A DNA stretch of 64,000 nt from Norana najaformis (Eukaryota > Annelida > Clitellata > Crassiclitellata > Hormogastridae): positions 41,533,238 to 41,597,237 of the forward strand of contig OZ029915.1 in assembly GCA_964023275.1 (NCBI GenBank). Reading direction: 5' to 3'. The notes under the pieces were generated by a model. It did no database searches, had not been told where the DNA came from, and saw only the letters and a program-made list of their open reading frames with translations. Within the stretch, counting starts at the first letter, position 1, and every line of letters begins with the position of its first letter. Both the position numbers and the translations under genes were made by a program. Shown here piece after piece: positions 36,401-48,099 of this stretch.

Positions 36401-37384
36401 TATTATATATCTTCGCTCCAACCACATGTAGGGCCTACTCCAAGCATACTGGTAGTGGCTGAACTACACGTACACAGGTCTTGTAAATAAATTTGGGTGG
36501 CAAGGTAACAATCACAAAGCCTTTGCCTTCTGCCTCTGTGTCTCTTACTTGCAACTTTGCTTCACTTAGGCCCATATCAAATGAAACTGACAACTTGTTG
36601 CCCACCTATATAACTCATAAGGAAAGACTGTCCCACTGTTGGATTATTCTTATCGTGCTTGTGCTTTAGCCGTAAGATCCTTCAACACCAAGCAGGCCTA
36701 TATGTCACTGAAGCTTAACGTTGATTGGAACATGTAGGCCTAATGAGTAACTACCTTATCTCACATTACCTTACGTAGATCCTGTAAATAGCACCAGGAG
36801 AGTACGGTAGGCTACTCTGTATGAACTTGAAACACGGCCAAACTTAAAAGAGCAAAACTACAGCCGAAGTATTCGATGGATAATTCTACGTTGGCAAATA
36901 TAGCCATGAACCTCAACGGGGCTTCTGGTTGTAAAAGGATAGCTTTGTTCATAGCTTTATGTCTTCGAGACATAGCAACTCAGAGTGGGTGTGAAGCTGA
37001 CTGACTGGCTATGAGTCATACAGACAGACCGTATGAGTGAGAAAGGTTACACAAAACTAGTAGTCTAGAACTGAAATCGTGCATGCTTGATAACGATTTA
37101 AAGCTAAAATTATAACAGATGGATCACGAGAAAAGCAAAATACCTTGTCTTTAAACTCCAAAAACAGTACGAACAAATTTACGGCGTGAATAAGCTACGA
37201 AGCGCTGGCCCGAAACCCTTGAAACTAGCTTCCTTTGGACGTATTCGTCTGCTCTGTTCGCTAGCTAATGATGATCTGCGGAGCGGTGGCTGCTGCGCCA
37301 AGCACCTCTCGCTCCCGAAAGTAGTCCCACGTACGGAGCTTAAAATAGCACGGATTAAGGCGCTTACATTAAATTTTCAAAAGT

Positions 37385-37725
37385 TATTCCGTTCCCTAGA
37401 GTTTATTTTTAGTATTTTAATGATTTATGTTTTAATTAAATTTAATATAATTAAGTTCTTATTTCATTTCAACACTCGTTCCCCGGTGTCCAATAATTGC
37501 TGACGCTCAATGAATGCGGGGCCGGCCACCGTTTGGGTCATTATTGCCCTTTGGTAAGGACGCCTCTGAGTAAATAAATAGAAATAAATTGGAGCTAGTA
37601 AAAGATTTCCCTACGCGCGAGAAGTCATGGGAAATACAGCTTATTGCTTTGGTAATTAAACACCGATTAACTAGTGCGAAAGATAATAAGCGTCGTTCGA
37701 ACCGCACTGTAAGATGCACACAGCG
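37385..37725 (+). repeat. unclassified interspersed repeat, copy 1
   Basis: Shares ordered blocks with 56365-56620. The first is the AT-rich start around TAGTATTTTAAT and TATAATTAAG. The others are TGTCCAATAA with (G)CTGACGCTC (CCGACGCTC in copy 2), and a terminal CGTTCGAACCGCACT compared with CGTTCGAGTCGCACT. The conserved TTCGA near the end suggests a tRNA-related SINE, but no clear A box was found. Confidence 0.45.
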
Positions 37726-37763
37726 AAGGCTGCTGAATATCACTATCTGCACGGTGTGCTGCT

Positions 37764-37764
<1 letters not shown>

Positions 37765-37848
<84 letters not shown>

Positions 37849-38215
37849 GCTTCTAATGCGCCGGTGCGTAATGCACAAGACATCAATTGACTGCGCACCA
37901 AAGGCAAGCCACAATCAGGTCAATATCCAGAAGGCCAGTCCACATGACAGAGAGACAGCCTGTGGATAAACATTTTGAAACAGGTAAGTTTTAAGTTGAG
38001 AACGACAACTGACAGAAGAGACTGAGCATAACGAACAGACACAGGGAAAGAGTTCCAGAATTTAGGTCCAGCAACCGAAATAGTACGTTTACCCAAAAGC
38101 GTACAGTTCTAGTCCAAGGTATGACGTGATTTTAAGTTGATCTCTCTGACGTGGCTTTTGTGTGGCGCAGAGAAATTTCTAAGATACACATTTACATACC
38201 CAGTGATTTAGCTTG
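37765..38215 (-). mobile_element. LINE family B 3' end with (TTA)n tail, minus
   Basis: From 38215 leftward on the minus strand the sequence encodes RTISVAGPKFWNSFPVSV and the following LINE C terminus with frameshifts. A 3' UTR (CTTCTGGATATTGACCTG) and a long (TTA)n tail, seen as (TAA)n at 37765-37849, follow. Shorter pieces of the same tail occur at 49205-49260 and 60130-60180 (CACAAG(A/G)CATCAATCGAT). Confidence 0.7.
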
Positions 38216-38517
38216 AAATGGAAGCCCTTGAGTTTATCGTAAATAACTGCCAAAGAAACGCAATCCCCCTACCGCAGCTTACCACCGACGGTCAGGTTTT
38301 ATGTAAAACTTATCCAATTAAACGAGTTTCCATACCCGGTCAAATTATATGATATGACGTAGATGAGCATCCAACACTAGAAAGTCTATGGCGGAAACCA
38401 TCAGCTCCAGCGATCTCTATTTATAGTTATTGTATCTATGCTGTGAACCATAGTGTTATTATGTGTATGCTTGGTACGGCTGAAACCATCGGGGGCTGAA
38501 AGGAATCCATATATGAA

Positions 38518-41500
38518 ATGGATGATTATCAACTACCGGATGAAATCTTAGCGAAAATCTTCACTTATTGTACTGTGGGGACGCTGTACAATGTAATGCT
38601 TGCCTGTCGACGGTTTCGGGATTGTGTCAACATTAATTCAGTGTGGTATGCAATTTCTGCACCAGCCTTTCGCTCAAAACTGAAAACATTCCTCTTTCAC
38701 ACCCTATCTTCTTCTTATCTCTCTTTCTGCTCCGATCCCAAACACCACCCACCCTAGCTGCCAGGCTATCTCTCAGCCTGAGTTTTGGATTTTGACCTGG
38801 AACCGAACCTTTTTGCCTGTCGATTCTGTTTTGACTAAACTGATCCCAGTGACGTGGTTTTTGCTGGGCGCTGTAGAAATCTTGGGATTACGATTACAGT
38901 TTCAATGGCGATGCTTTGTTTCAAAGTTAAAACCGATAGTATAAGTAATTTATCTGGCGCTATGGCATTTCGATATTGATACTGTTGCAGTACTTTGTGC
39001 GGAGAGCTTTGTAAAAGTGATTCACGAAAGTATGTCTCATGGAGACAAATTATTGAAATCAACTGATTGTTGCTCCAACTTATCCATTCAGGATATCAGT
39101 AAATGCAACAATTTAAATAAGAAGTTTAGCTATATGTGATTGTAATATTCAGCGTATTACAAGATAATCATCCATTTAACAATAATATGCAATTCAAGGA
39201 ATTATCGAGAAACAGCCGCCTGCAATTGCCCCACTTATAAACAACGACGCCACCCAGACTGCAAAAGAAATTAGAGCACTGCAAGTCCATTTATCATTTA
39301 TTGTTGGACTCTTGTGCACACCGACATTTGACATTGTAAGCATCCTTGAAGTAGCTTGCTACTTACGATGCTGTAAAAATTGTTGTGATTACAATATAGG
39401 AATATTTGAGAAAAAGCTCTGAAATTACTCTTTGCTGTGTCCTTATTTTTCTCTCTGTCATGAGTAGCTGTATCCACATGGTGCCTTCCTGTCTTTGGTT
39501 GTCTTTTGTGCAATATTCTTTATGCTATGCATTGTAAATAAGGATTCTATTGCTGTTTTGTAGGAAGTCAAAGCTACAAGAACTGTTGGGTCTTTCATCA
39601 CTGAGGAAACATTTGGAGGTGACGGAATTTACAAGCCACCCTGATGAAGCTGAAAACTGTAAAGAGATTTACCAGCGATTCTGCTTGGTGTTTAATCAGA
39701 AGTTCAAGTTTGACAATGATCTGTTCAAGTGTCCAAAGTGCAGTTCAGTTTTCTGCGCCATTTGCTGCATACATGATCGGGATGAGATGATTACGTTTGA
39801 TTTTGGCAGCAAAACCACATGGTTCAAGTATGCAGGGGAAATGACAGGCCAGCTGAGTATGCATCCTACAATCGGACCAATGAAGACACATGCTGAAGAT
39901 TTCTGGACTGCTTTCAGTACATCGTTCACTGATTCCACTGCATTGGCATATGAATGTTGTCCTGTCTGTGCTCGTATAATCCTTCGCCGATCGGCTAACA
40001 ATGTGATGCTGGACACTGGACTGGACAGAAAGATCGGACAAGTGACTGTTCATCCCAGCCGGTTTACAAAGGCTCTGTCAAAGCTCTCTTCTTTCAAAGG
40101 CTTGCAGTGTTTCAGTTTTTCTGAGGGTGTAGATGATGACCTAGTTCTTCTGCCAGACCCAAGTAACCGAAGTGCTACAGTGGCAGAGCCAGTACGGGAG
40201 GTTTCATCAATGGTAGCAGTGGATAATGAAAATAAAGCATTTGAAATGTACAAGTTTCTTTTACAGCATCTTCTCAGTCGGAGTGCGTTCTATCATCTGC
40301 ACAACATACCTTTCGTCATCTGTGAACCTGTTGGCTGTGACAGTCGGCTGAAACTGGAACTGGCCAATGTTATTTTGTGTCATTTCAAAGCACCTGGGTA
40401 ATTTTTCAAACCAGACCTAGTACAGTCTGTTACGTATACCATTTAGTTGGACATTTAGCACTGTGTTTAGTTCTAAACAAGAATTTGGGATTAACCAGAC
40501 TAGCATTGTCTTGTTTTCACTTGCAGAAGTTGGCTGCATTTATTTACCCATTGTCTACAATTCTCTTCAGTTTATGGCTTGTCAACAAGCCTTTCCTGTC
40601 CAAAATGTGAAGAGATTTCTTTTCTGTTGCATAGTTTTACCATATTTATTGTTGTGCCTTGACTTTTAACTGATGCTGATTAATTTCTTTGATTTCTAAA
40701 GTTTTATAAATTTGGTTTTTCTTTGACATTGACCAATTTGCATAATGGATTTTATGTTAATCCAGGAGTATAAAGTTGTGTGTTTGCACTGATGTGACCG
40801 TGCCTTAGAAAACCCTCACAAATTTGGAAAAAATCAAAACTGGGTTTGATAGTGCATTGGATTAGGCTGGAGTTTCTGAATATTTTGGTGAAAACCGCAT
40901 GTTACTATCACCGTTAGTAAAAAAATTACAATTTTTTAAAGATGTTGGTCTCGGCTACTTTTGAGAAATCATGAGTTAAAGTTTACCATGCCCGACTTAT
41001 ACCGCTGCGTCTAGAGGCCATGAGTGTTAATTGGTATAGTAAATTTGAGCATATTGATATGCCTCTGAGGCTGCCATCAATGAAATCTTGATAAAAAAAA
41101 CTGGTTAAGATGAGTATTTACATGACTTGTTGATTTGGATGATAACCTATGCACACAACTTCAAATTAGGGCACCAAGTAGACATGTTAATTTAAGTCTT
41201 TGTTGGGACATCATATTAAAATTGAAAATAAAAATACATTGACAGCAAAACCAAATAAGGACTTACAATTTGGAAAGCTCACACAGCAAGTAAGGCAACT
41301 ATGCAAAGAACTCATTTTTACCTATTTCATGCCTACTTGCCTTCTGAGCGCGTTTCTCATAAATAAACTTTTCCACTTTGTGAGGGTGTTCTAAGGCACA
41401 GTCATGTATGGCCAGTTTCGGTCTCATCATGTACTTGTGTTAGCTTCTTAAACTTGCTTCAGATTTTATCTTTATAAAGTTACTGGTTTTTTCCTTTATT

Positions 41501-43602
41501 GTTTTTCTGGTTTTGCCTATTTGGTGACATTATGTGCTTTTATTTGTTTATCCTGATTTGTTTCTGTTGTCTTTAGGGTCTGCTTCATTCCTAAGGCTGT
41601 GGGCATTGCGTTGTACTCGGGATTGGAGACTTGTCTCGTCGTTGATAGTGGAGCTAACAACACTGTTGTGACACCAGTTGTTGATTCACTTGCTCTTTCT
41701 GATTGCGTACAGCACTTGGAAATTGGTGGGTCACATCTAACCAGGCAACTTTTGGCATGTCTGTCAACCAAAGGCATTGAAGTTGAGGCAAGTTTCAGCA
41801 GACTGTTGTTATCTTGTTGGTTTTAATGCTTGAATGGCTGATAATAGAATTCTCCAGGACTTAACTCAGTACATCAAAGTAGAGATGTGAAGAAATTGAG
41901 TACATTTAGACAGCTGTATCATTCAGAGCTCAGTGCTTGCAAACATTGGATTATCCTCTGATGAATTAGTTATTGGGGTATTCTAAGTGCTTTATTTTGA
42001 GCTTTTGAAGCATCATGTTATCCACTGATGAATTAGTTATTGGGGTATTCTTAGTGCTTTATTTTGAGCTTTTGAAGCATCGTGTCATGCTTTCTGCTGT
42101 AATTCTTGTTTTGATTCTGTTATAGCAGCAAATTTCATTTAGAACTGTTTATTATCTGCATATTAAGTATTTGTAAGTTCTTGGATAGAAAAAGATAATA
42201 ATACTAGAGATAAATGCCTTATGACTTACAAAGCAGGATGTACACATACTCGATGCTTTTAACTGTGGACTGCAGTTACTTTGGAAATTCAACTTGCCAG
42301 ATTGAAGATCAACTTATTGCTTGCAGTCAATAAAAATGTACAGAATGGACTAAGTTTACATGATAATTGACCTGAACATTTATTGCTCAAATGAGGTAAT
42401 TTGCTATTGCAAAGTTTTTGTATATCCATTTTAATTAAACCATTTCAAATTGAGGAAACGATGAATTTGTTCCGAGACTGCTATGCTTGGTGTTTCCATG
42501 TCAAATCACCTTCTATCTACCATGTATGATTTAAGGAATGCTCTTTTCAAAACATCTTGTATTGCATTTTTACCCAACAGGTCAATGAGGTAAACATTGA
42601 TTCATCTCAGGTGAAAAGAGAATGCTACCTTGCGTATGATGTGCAGCTGGAGTCAAGAAAGAGAATTGTTCCAAGAGATATTCATATCAAGGGCACAAAG
42701 TAAGTCATCAACTGAAATTGCTGCCTTCATTATTCACAAATTTCAACTTCTGTGAACATTATTTGGAGATTGATTTGTTGTCCCATCAGCTTTTTGGTTC
42801 GCAGTTTCAATATGTTGCTCTTTGTTAATAGTGTAATGTAATAATCACTGTCGATTATGTTATAATTAACTCTAGATAAACTTTTAATATTAATTTAATT
42901 TAGAAATTGCGCAGTCAACCTAGTCTCCTGCTGGAAAGTGACTGTCCCATGCGTAAAAAAGGCCCCAGAAGTCTGTATTAAGTCTCAGGTAGTGTCCCCA
43001 ATCTAGAGGTGTGATGGACCATATACCACTGATTATTTCTCTGTTTCTTAATAATATGCCAAGTTAGGTTTTCTTGTTTTTGTGACTGTAGGGATGACAA
43101 GCCAAAGTATTTTGATGTCAAACTGAGTCATGAATTATACCTGCTGGCTGAGGATATGTACCTTCATCTTCAGCTACCTCAGCTGATTCTGCAGTCATTG
43201 GAAACTCTTGACTCCTCAATGAAGAGGCAGTTGATTTCCAACATCATTCTTACAGGTGGCAACTGTCGACTTTCCGGCTTAGCTCATCGACTGAGCCACG
43301 ACCTTCAGCGTTTGTTACCTGCGGATCTTAGCTGCAGCGTGCATGTGGTCGATCCACGCTTAATGACTGGCAGATCGGATGCTGTCATTGGTGCATCCTA
43401 CATAAAGAAGTGGCACCATGCTCACTGGATTTCACGGAAAGACTTTATAGTACTCGGAGAGAAAGCTGTGAACAGCGAATGCAGTTCTGTTGAGCTTTCT
43501 GCATCAATGAACCATATCATTGACAGAACAAATTCTGTTAGAAGTAATTTATCAGCTGTGGATGGTTACTCTTGTGGGTTGTCTGACTCTCCTCATATCT
43601 GA
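38518..43602 (+). CDS. F-box/actin-related fusion protein, 600 aa, 5 exons
   Basis: Exons: 38518-38645, 39564-40397, 41577-41787, 42581-42699, 43092-43602, with one unbroken frame. Residues 5-45 are an F-box (LPDEILAKIFTYC ... CRRFRDCV ... SVW), the SKP1-binding module of SCF ubiquitin ligases. From about 110 onward the protein follows the actin fold. The phosphate-1 loop is DFGSKTTWFKYAGE (122-135), phosphate-2 is VVDSGANNTVV (343-353), and the adenosine-site motif is LTGGNCRLSGLAHRL (484-498). ATP binding is therefore plausible. An unusual Cys cluster, CPKCSSVFCAIC (C99, C102, C107, C110), precedes the phosphate-1 loop, and ECCPVC follows later, suggesting a zinc-binding insert. Introns 1, 2 and 4 are GT-AG. 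Intron 3 uses a GC donor (GAG|GCAAGT). F-box plus ARP is known from plant ARP8. I do not recognise a described animal orthologue, so function is inferred from domains only. Confidence 0.88.
38649..38905 (+). mobile_element. LINE family A 3' end at the 5' edge of intron 1
   Basis: From 38649 the sequence is family A (TGCAATTTCTGCACCAGCC, FRSKLKTFLF, TTTTGACCTGGAACCGAACC, then GGGATTACGATTACAG). The element begins three bases inside the intron, immediately after the donor G|GTA of F-box-ARP exon 1. Confidence 0.75.
41952..42085. repeat. 67-bp tandem duplication in intron 3
   Basis: 41952-42018 and 42019-42085 are near-identical (start TATCC(T/A)CTGATGAATTAG, four differences noticed). The distant duplicate at 35750 has only one unit, so this tandem probably arose after, or was absent from, the copied segment. 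Confidence 0.9.
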
Positions 43603-43937
43603 TGTGCAACTGAGCTTTTGTCATATGGCATGTTGCAGTTTTTGACATTCATCATTTTAACTCGCTGACAACAAACAATATGGTATACATAAAACCAATT
43701 TGCTGTGATTATGGATGTTGAATAATTTATTATTTAAAGTTCAGTTACTGTGATACATTTTTGTATAAATATCACGTTGGCCTGTCCCTTAATTACTTTT
43801 TGTATTAGAGTATAACCGGGTACTTATGCAGCTCATTTAATTAACGTCATGTATGTTTAGTGTGATATTTCAGTTCTTTTACTCTAGGTCTGTTACATTT
43901 GGTACTGTATATTTGTATATCGTCAAATCTTTAGGTA

Positions 43938-43943
43938 AATAAA
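43938..43943 (+). promoter_or_regulatory. F-box-ARP poly(A) signal AATAAA
   Basis: AATAAA 336 bp past the stop codon, just before an ATATAT run. It is the likely 3' end signal of the gene. No closer AATAAA was seen. Confidence 0.6.
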
Positions 43944-44164
43944 TATAAACATATATATATATATATGTATATATATGCCAAACTTGCGAGATCCTTAAAA
44001 CTTCCAATATAAGTATCCGGACATATATTTAATCATTACAGAGTACTGGATAATAGTTATTGTGTAGACGTGAAACTGTCGTTCAGTTGTATGGAGCTAT
44101 ATTTGCTTTCAAGTGTGGATTTTTACAGATCAGTGTAGAGTATTAGTCAGGCTTGAATGTAACA

Positions 44165-44489
44165 GGTTGTCCACTCGTCCGTAAAGGACGTCTGCTAAGA
44201 GGGTAGGGAGGGGTCACTCAATGCGGGCAAGAGGGAGGGGTTATCCCCGTGCAGACGTCCACATCTAAATTTGATGCATACAGTTATTTCGTGCCAAGAG
44301 TTAGCAGGGTGTGGCATTATAACCCCAGTTAGTCCTGCAAAGTCAACAGGGCAGCTTAATCTAGGCCTTAGTACTCTGCTGGAGTCCGGGCGTCTGCAAA
44401 GGGGGACAGATGGTAATCTGAAATGCAGACGAGAAGGAGGAAGGGGTCCGAAGTAGGTCAGTTTTGCAGACGTCCTTTATGGACGACCC
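44165..44489 (+). mobile_element. MITE (GGTCGTCC family), reference copy
   Basis: The left end CGTCCGTAAAGGACGTCTGC (44174) and the inverted right end GCAGACGTCCTTTATGGACG (44467) pair over about 20 bp with one mismatch. The interior has G-rich repeats (GAGGGAGGGG, GAGGAAGGGG) with extra GCAGACGTCC or GTCTGC motifs and no coding capacity. Two relatives lie at 22659-22990 and 46083-46606. It is nonautonomous and of unknown superfamily. Confidence 0.75.
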
Positions 44490-45011
44490 CTAAGAACTTG
44501 ATTGTCTGAACTGTAGACTCGGTCAATTACTAAGTATAATTTAAATTTAGGAATGAACAATGCGTTACTAATGACGTGAGTGTTGTTTAACAGCAGGCTT
44601 TATCGTCCTGCGACCAAGACTACTAGTCAGACAGTTTGGACTATTATTAGTCCAGTCTAAGACATTCTATATTTGGACGAAATAAAGTATGCTTGCTGCA
44701 GATCATGAAATATGTGAATTATGTTAAAAGACGTTCAACGCTGTTGTGAAAGGAATGATACGTATAGACCTATTTACTGAACTGACCCAGTCATATTGTG
44801 GCTGTTCATGTCATGTGAAATCTTCGGATTTCTCAGAGCCTAAGATGTGTCACAAAACTAAATGAATGAGTTAAATATTATAGTAATCGTCATCACAAAA
44901 TGTAGGCCTATATATCGTGTTGCCAAGAGAAATTCTTCAGCAGCGCTCTCAAGTGCTATGCTTACAGCCTTGGGCCTGGATGTCAGGTACACAATGTGAT
45001 TAATGGAGCCT

Positions 45012-45160
45012 CTAAGTGTAATCGTAATCGTAATCTCGAGATTTCTACAGCGCTCAACGAAAGCTAAGTCGCGAGAACCAGCTTATACGCAGGCGTTTGA
45101 AATTAAAGCGAGAAGAGTGAAGGGGAAGAGGAAGAATCGGGATAAGATTTTTGGAAAAGA
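45012..45160 (-). mobile_element. LINE family A 3' end, minus, internally deleted
   Basis: Plus-strand GTAATCGTAATCTCGAGATT is the inverted tail. It is followed by TTTCTACAGCGCTCAACGAA and then jumps to the ORF-end region (GAATCGGGATAAGATTTTTG, like 63690-63720), so about 130 bp are missing. It faces the plus-strand copy at 45255 head-to-head. Confidence 0.65.
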
Positions 45161-45254
45161 AGTGTATGTGAATTCACTCTTTAATCTTGCTATTAATTCA
45201 ACGTTTTCGTTGCTTTTATTATTGAATTCATATAAAAACACGGAAACTGTAAAA

Positions 45255-45525
45255 AGATCAATCCCATACTTTACCCCAGCGAGTGGCATTCCTCTTTCAC
45301 AGATCCTATCCTGACTCCCCTTCTTCCTCTTATCCCTCTTTCCGCTCCAATCCCAAACACCACACACCCACTGTAGCTACCACGCTGTCTCTATTTCTGA
45401 CTCATCTTGACCTGGAATCGAACACTTACCTATCGATTTTGTCTTGACTGAGCGCCTATGAATAAGCTGGTCCCGTGACGTGGCTTTCGTTGGGCGCTGT
45501 AGAAATCTCGGGATTACGATTACGA
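45255..45525 (+). mobile_element. LINE family A 3' end, plus
   Basis: Near-consensus copy: CTTGACCTGGAATCGAACAC, CGCCTATGAATAAGCTGGTC, GGCTTTCGTTGGGCGCTGTA and the tail GGGATTACGATTACGACGA. Confidence 0.75.
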
Positions 45526-45564
45526 CGAGTGTATGATAACCTTTATGCGAGCCTAGGCCCATAT

Positions 45565-45836
45565 AAACTATGTGGCCTGGTTAGCTACATATTTGGTTAA
45601 GCGTACGTCAAGGTGTCTGAGCGTGACGATGACGGCTCACGTCCCGGCGGTGGAGATTTAAGAGATTTGAATTTCGGGCTATCACGGTCTGTACTCGGAG
45701 ACCTTCAATGGCGTGGCACCCATTCAAACGGGCAGCGGTACTGAAGGATCTTCCCCCATAAATTCATTGAAAACTGAAAAGGGTCGAGGCCATACGGTGG
45801 CTATGTAAAACCGCGTACATTTACATATAGGCAGAC
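45565..45836 (+). mobile_element. tRNA-derived SINE family E
   Basis: Head GCCTGGTTAGCTACATATTT, then a B-box-region equivalent GGCTCACGTCCCGGCG. The shared body is AGAGATTTGAATTTCGGGCT and ATGGCGTGGCACCCATTCAA. The shared 3' part is GGGTCGAGGCCATACGGTGG, with a TACATTTACAT tail. The same modules in the same order occur at 54752, 55332 and 58535 (reverse), which defines a roughly 260-bp family. Confidence 0.75.
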
Positions 45837-46082
45837 CTCTTCATTTTGAGCTACATATTTGTAGGTCATTTTCCTGCAGTTCAACTGGCCGAAAATATTT
45901 TAGCTATGCGACTGCCTGGGGCCAGCGTTGACCTGGCCGCATCTCGTTTAGGTCAAAGGTTGTGTTCGAGTGTATCCGTAGAATTCGCGTATATTTATAT
46001 TTATATCATATTATTGTTTATATTATTTTTATACTGTAACGTTAACCGGGGAGTTAGCATCTTGAACCTCGACCTCTTCATT

Positions 46083-46606
46083 GCAATGGAGGTCGTCCGT
46101 TAAGGAGGGGGAAAGAGATGTCATCCAATGCGGACGACGGGGTTCGACCGGTTAGGCCCATTGCTGACGAGCGCATACAATTTTGCAAATATAGTGATTT
46201 TATTAAAGCCTGTGTCTTAAAGTCTTAAACAACAGCTTCAGTCAGACGGCAGACGAATCTAAGTTCCTCTTCGTTCCCTTATCTGTTTGGTCGCTCCAGT
46301 TCCAAACACCATCCACCGTAGCCGTCTGACTTCCTGCCTGCCTGCCTCTTGGATCTTTCTCTGGAATCGTTTCTAACCCTCCTGTCTAACGGTTTTGTCA
46401 TGACTGAGCGCCTGTGAATAAGCTGGTTCCCGCGACTTAGCTTTCGTCGGGCCCTGTAGAAATCTCGAGTTTACGATTACGATAAGTTTTCCGTACTCAG
46501 AGTCAGTTGGAGAGGGAGGGTATTGGAGGGGGGGGGGTAATGACAAATATGAAAAAGGAGAGGGAGGAGGGGTCAAACGTAGGTCAATACGAACGACCTA
46601 TAGCTG
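46083..46606 (+). mobile_element. MITE (GGTCGTCC family) split by a LINE family A copy
   Basis: The left part 46089-46150 (GGTCGTCCGTTAAGGAGGGG) and right part 46487-46606 (CCGTACTCAGAGTCAGTTGG to GTAGGTCAATACGAACGACC) align with the two halves of the 44165 copy. Between them, 46240-46486 is a plus-strand LINE A 3' end (GCGCCTGTGAATAAGCTGGT ... TTTACGATTACGATAAG). The termini GGTCGTCCGT and ACGAACGACC are inverted. Confidence 0.65.
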
Positions 46607-48099
46607 TCGGGTCAGTGCATGGTAGACATATGGTTTTTCACATGAAACCCATATGGGAACTTTGTCACATGGGCTTCATATGTCCCATATATGACGTTGG
46701 TGTTGTGGACTTCTTGCAATACAACTACTGTTGACAAATACTTTCTCGTGACGATTGTTTCTTGGCGATTTATTATCTCTCCTCTTCTGCTCTTTCACTG
46801 TTGCTTTCTTGTGATACATTTATTTTGCGTGATGTACTTCACTGAGCTTGACTGCTGGGCGAATTTTTTCCCTTCATCGGTAGGCCTACATATCCTCCGG
46901 GCCAGAATAGGCCTACGTAAGAGTGGCAAAGTGTGTTATACGAGGACGCCACCGGATGGATAGTTATGGCACTTAAGGGTAACTGAAGTACGTCCTACGA
47001 TGTATACGGTAGCTAAGGGAATTCGAAGAATGTTTAGGGTGAAGCTATGGGGATGACACCGGATAGCGCTAAAGGAGGTTAATTAAAGAGTTCATCGCCA
47101 CAATATAGTTTCCGTGATAACGGTTAGTGCTTTGACAGATACAAGGAGACTTCGTCGCAAATGGTTCCCATGGCAACGCATGCTTAAAGGTGATGGGGAA
47201 CTGGGCTACACTGATAATACAACTACAATACACCTAAGAGGCGTCGATCCGTCGTAAACATTGGAGGGTTCGGGCCTATAATAGGGGGTCTGGATGCGAA
47301 GCCCCTACTGAATTCCAGTAGCAAAGCCCCTAGTATAGGGGGTCAGGAAGTAGGCCTAATGTAGGCAGACATAAAACCCAACAGCTCAGTAGACAAACAA
47401 TGAGAAATGTCACTAATATTATTTACAATGGAATGTCAACTTATGCCTACACAACAGTTATGAACAGTATGTCAGCAGTAATGCTAAATCAGCGCAATAT
47501 GCGCACATAAATATTTATTCAACACTGAACTTGCCGAAAATGATCTCCCTGATTGTGCTTCTTCTAGCAAACTTAGCCGCTAGTATAGGCTACAGGTTAC
47601 CTGTCATCTACTTCAGTTTCTATCACTCTAGTGTCAGAATAGACAGTGGAGTCACTTGCTTTAAATTCAGATTGTGTAAATGAAAACAAAAAATATATAT
47701 TTTACACTTAATATTATTGTAATACAGCATTTATATAGCGCCTCGCACAACCTCTCAAAACCGCTTTTAATTTATTAATTACTCATTTATACCTAGATGT
47801 CAACATAATGAGGCAGCTGTTTAACCCACTTATGTGATTCTTTTCTTTTACCTATAGCCCTGCAGATGGAATGGATAGTTGAGTCAACTTATGAAAATTT
47901 TCTATATCTGAAGTTGAACCTTGGAAAACTAAATAACTGGCTTTCAATTTCATCTCATTGCACCTACACTGAGTGATGAAAAGCTGATGAGCCTACATTC
48001 ATATGTGCAATTTCACCATCGATATTGTCCTCTCGTCGCTTCCGTTTTGTAACAAATTTATCCATTGTTCGTGTCAGCAAATCCGAACGCAATGTGTCT
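46607..48099. other. intergenic, no gene; small repeats only
   Basis: 46620-46695 has interleaved direct and inverted copies of CATATGGG / CACATG(G/A). 47265-47350 has two ATAGGGGGTC(T/A)GGA units bracketing GCCCCTA motifs. 47718-47765 (CAGCATTTATATAGCGCCTC) looks like an inverted LINE 3' UTR end. No exon was recognised. Confidence 0.5.
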
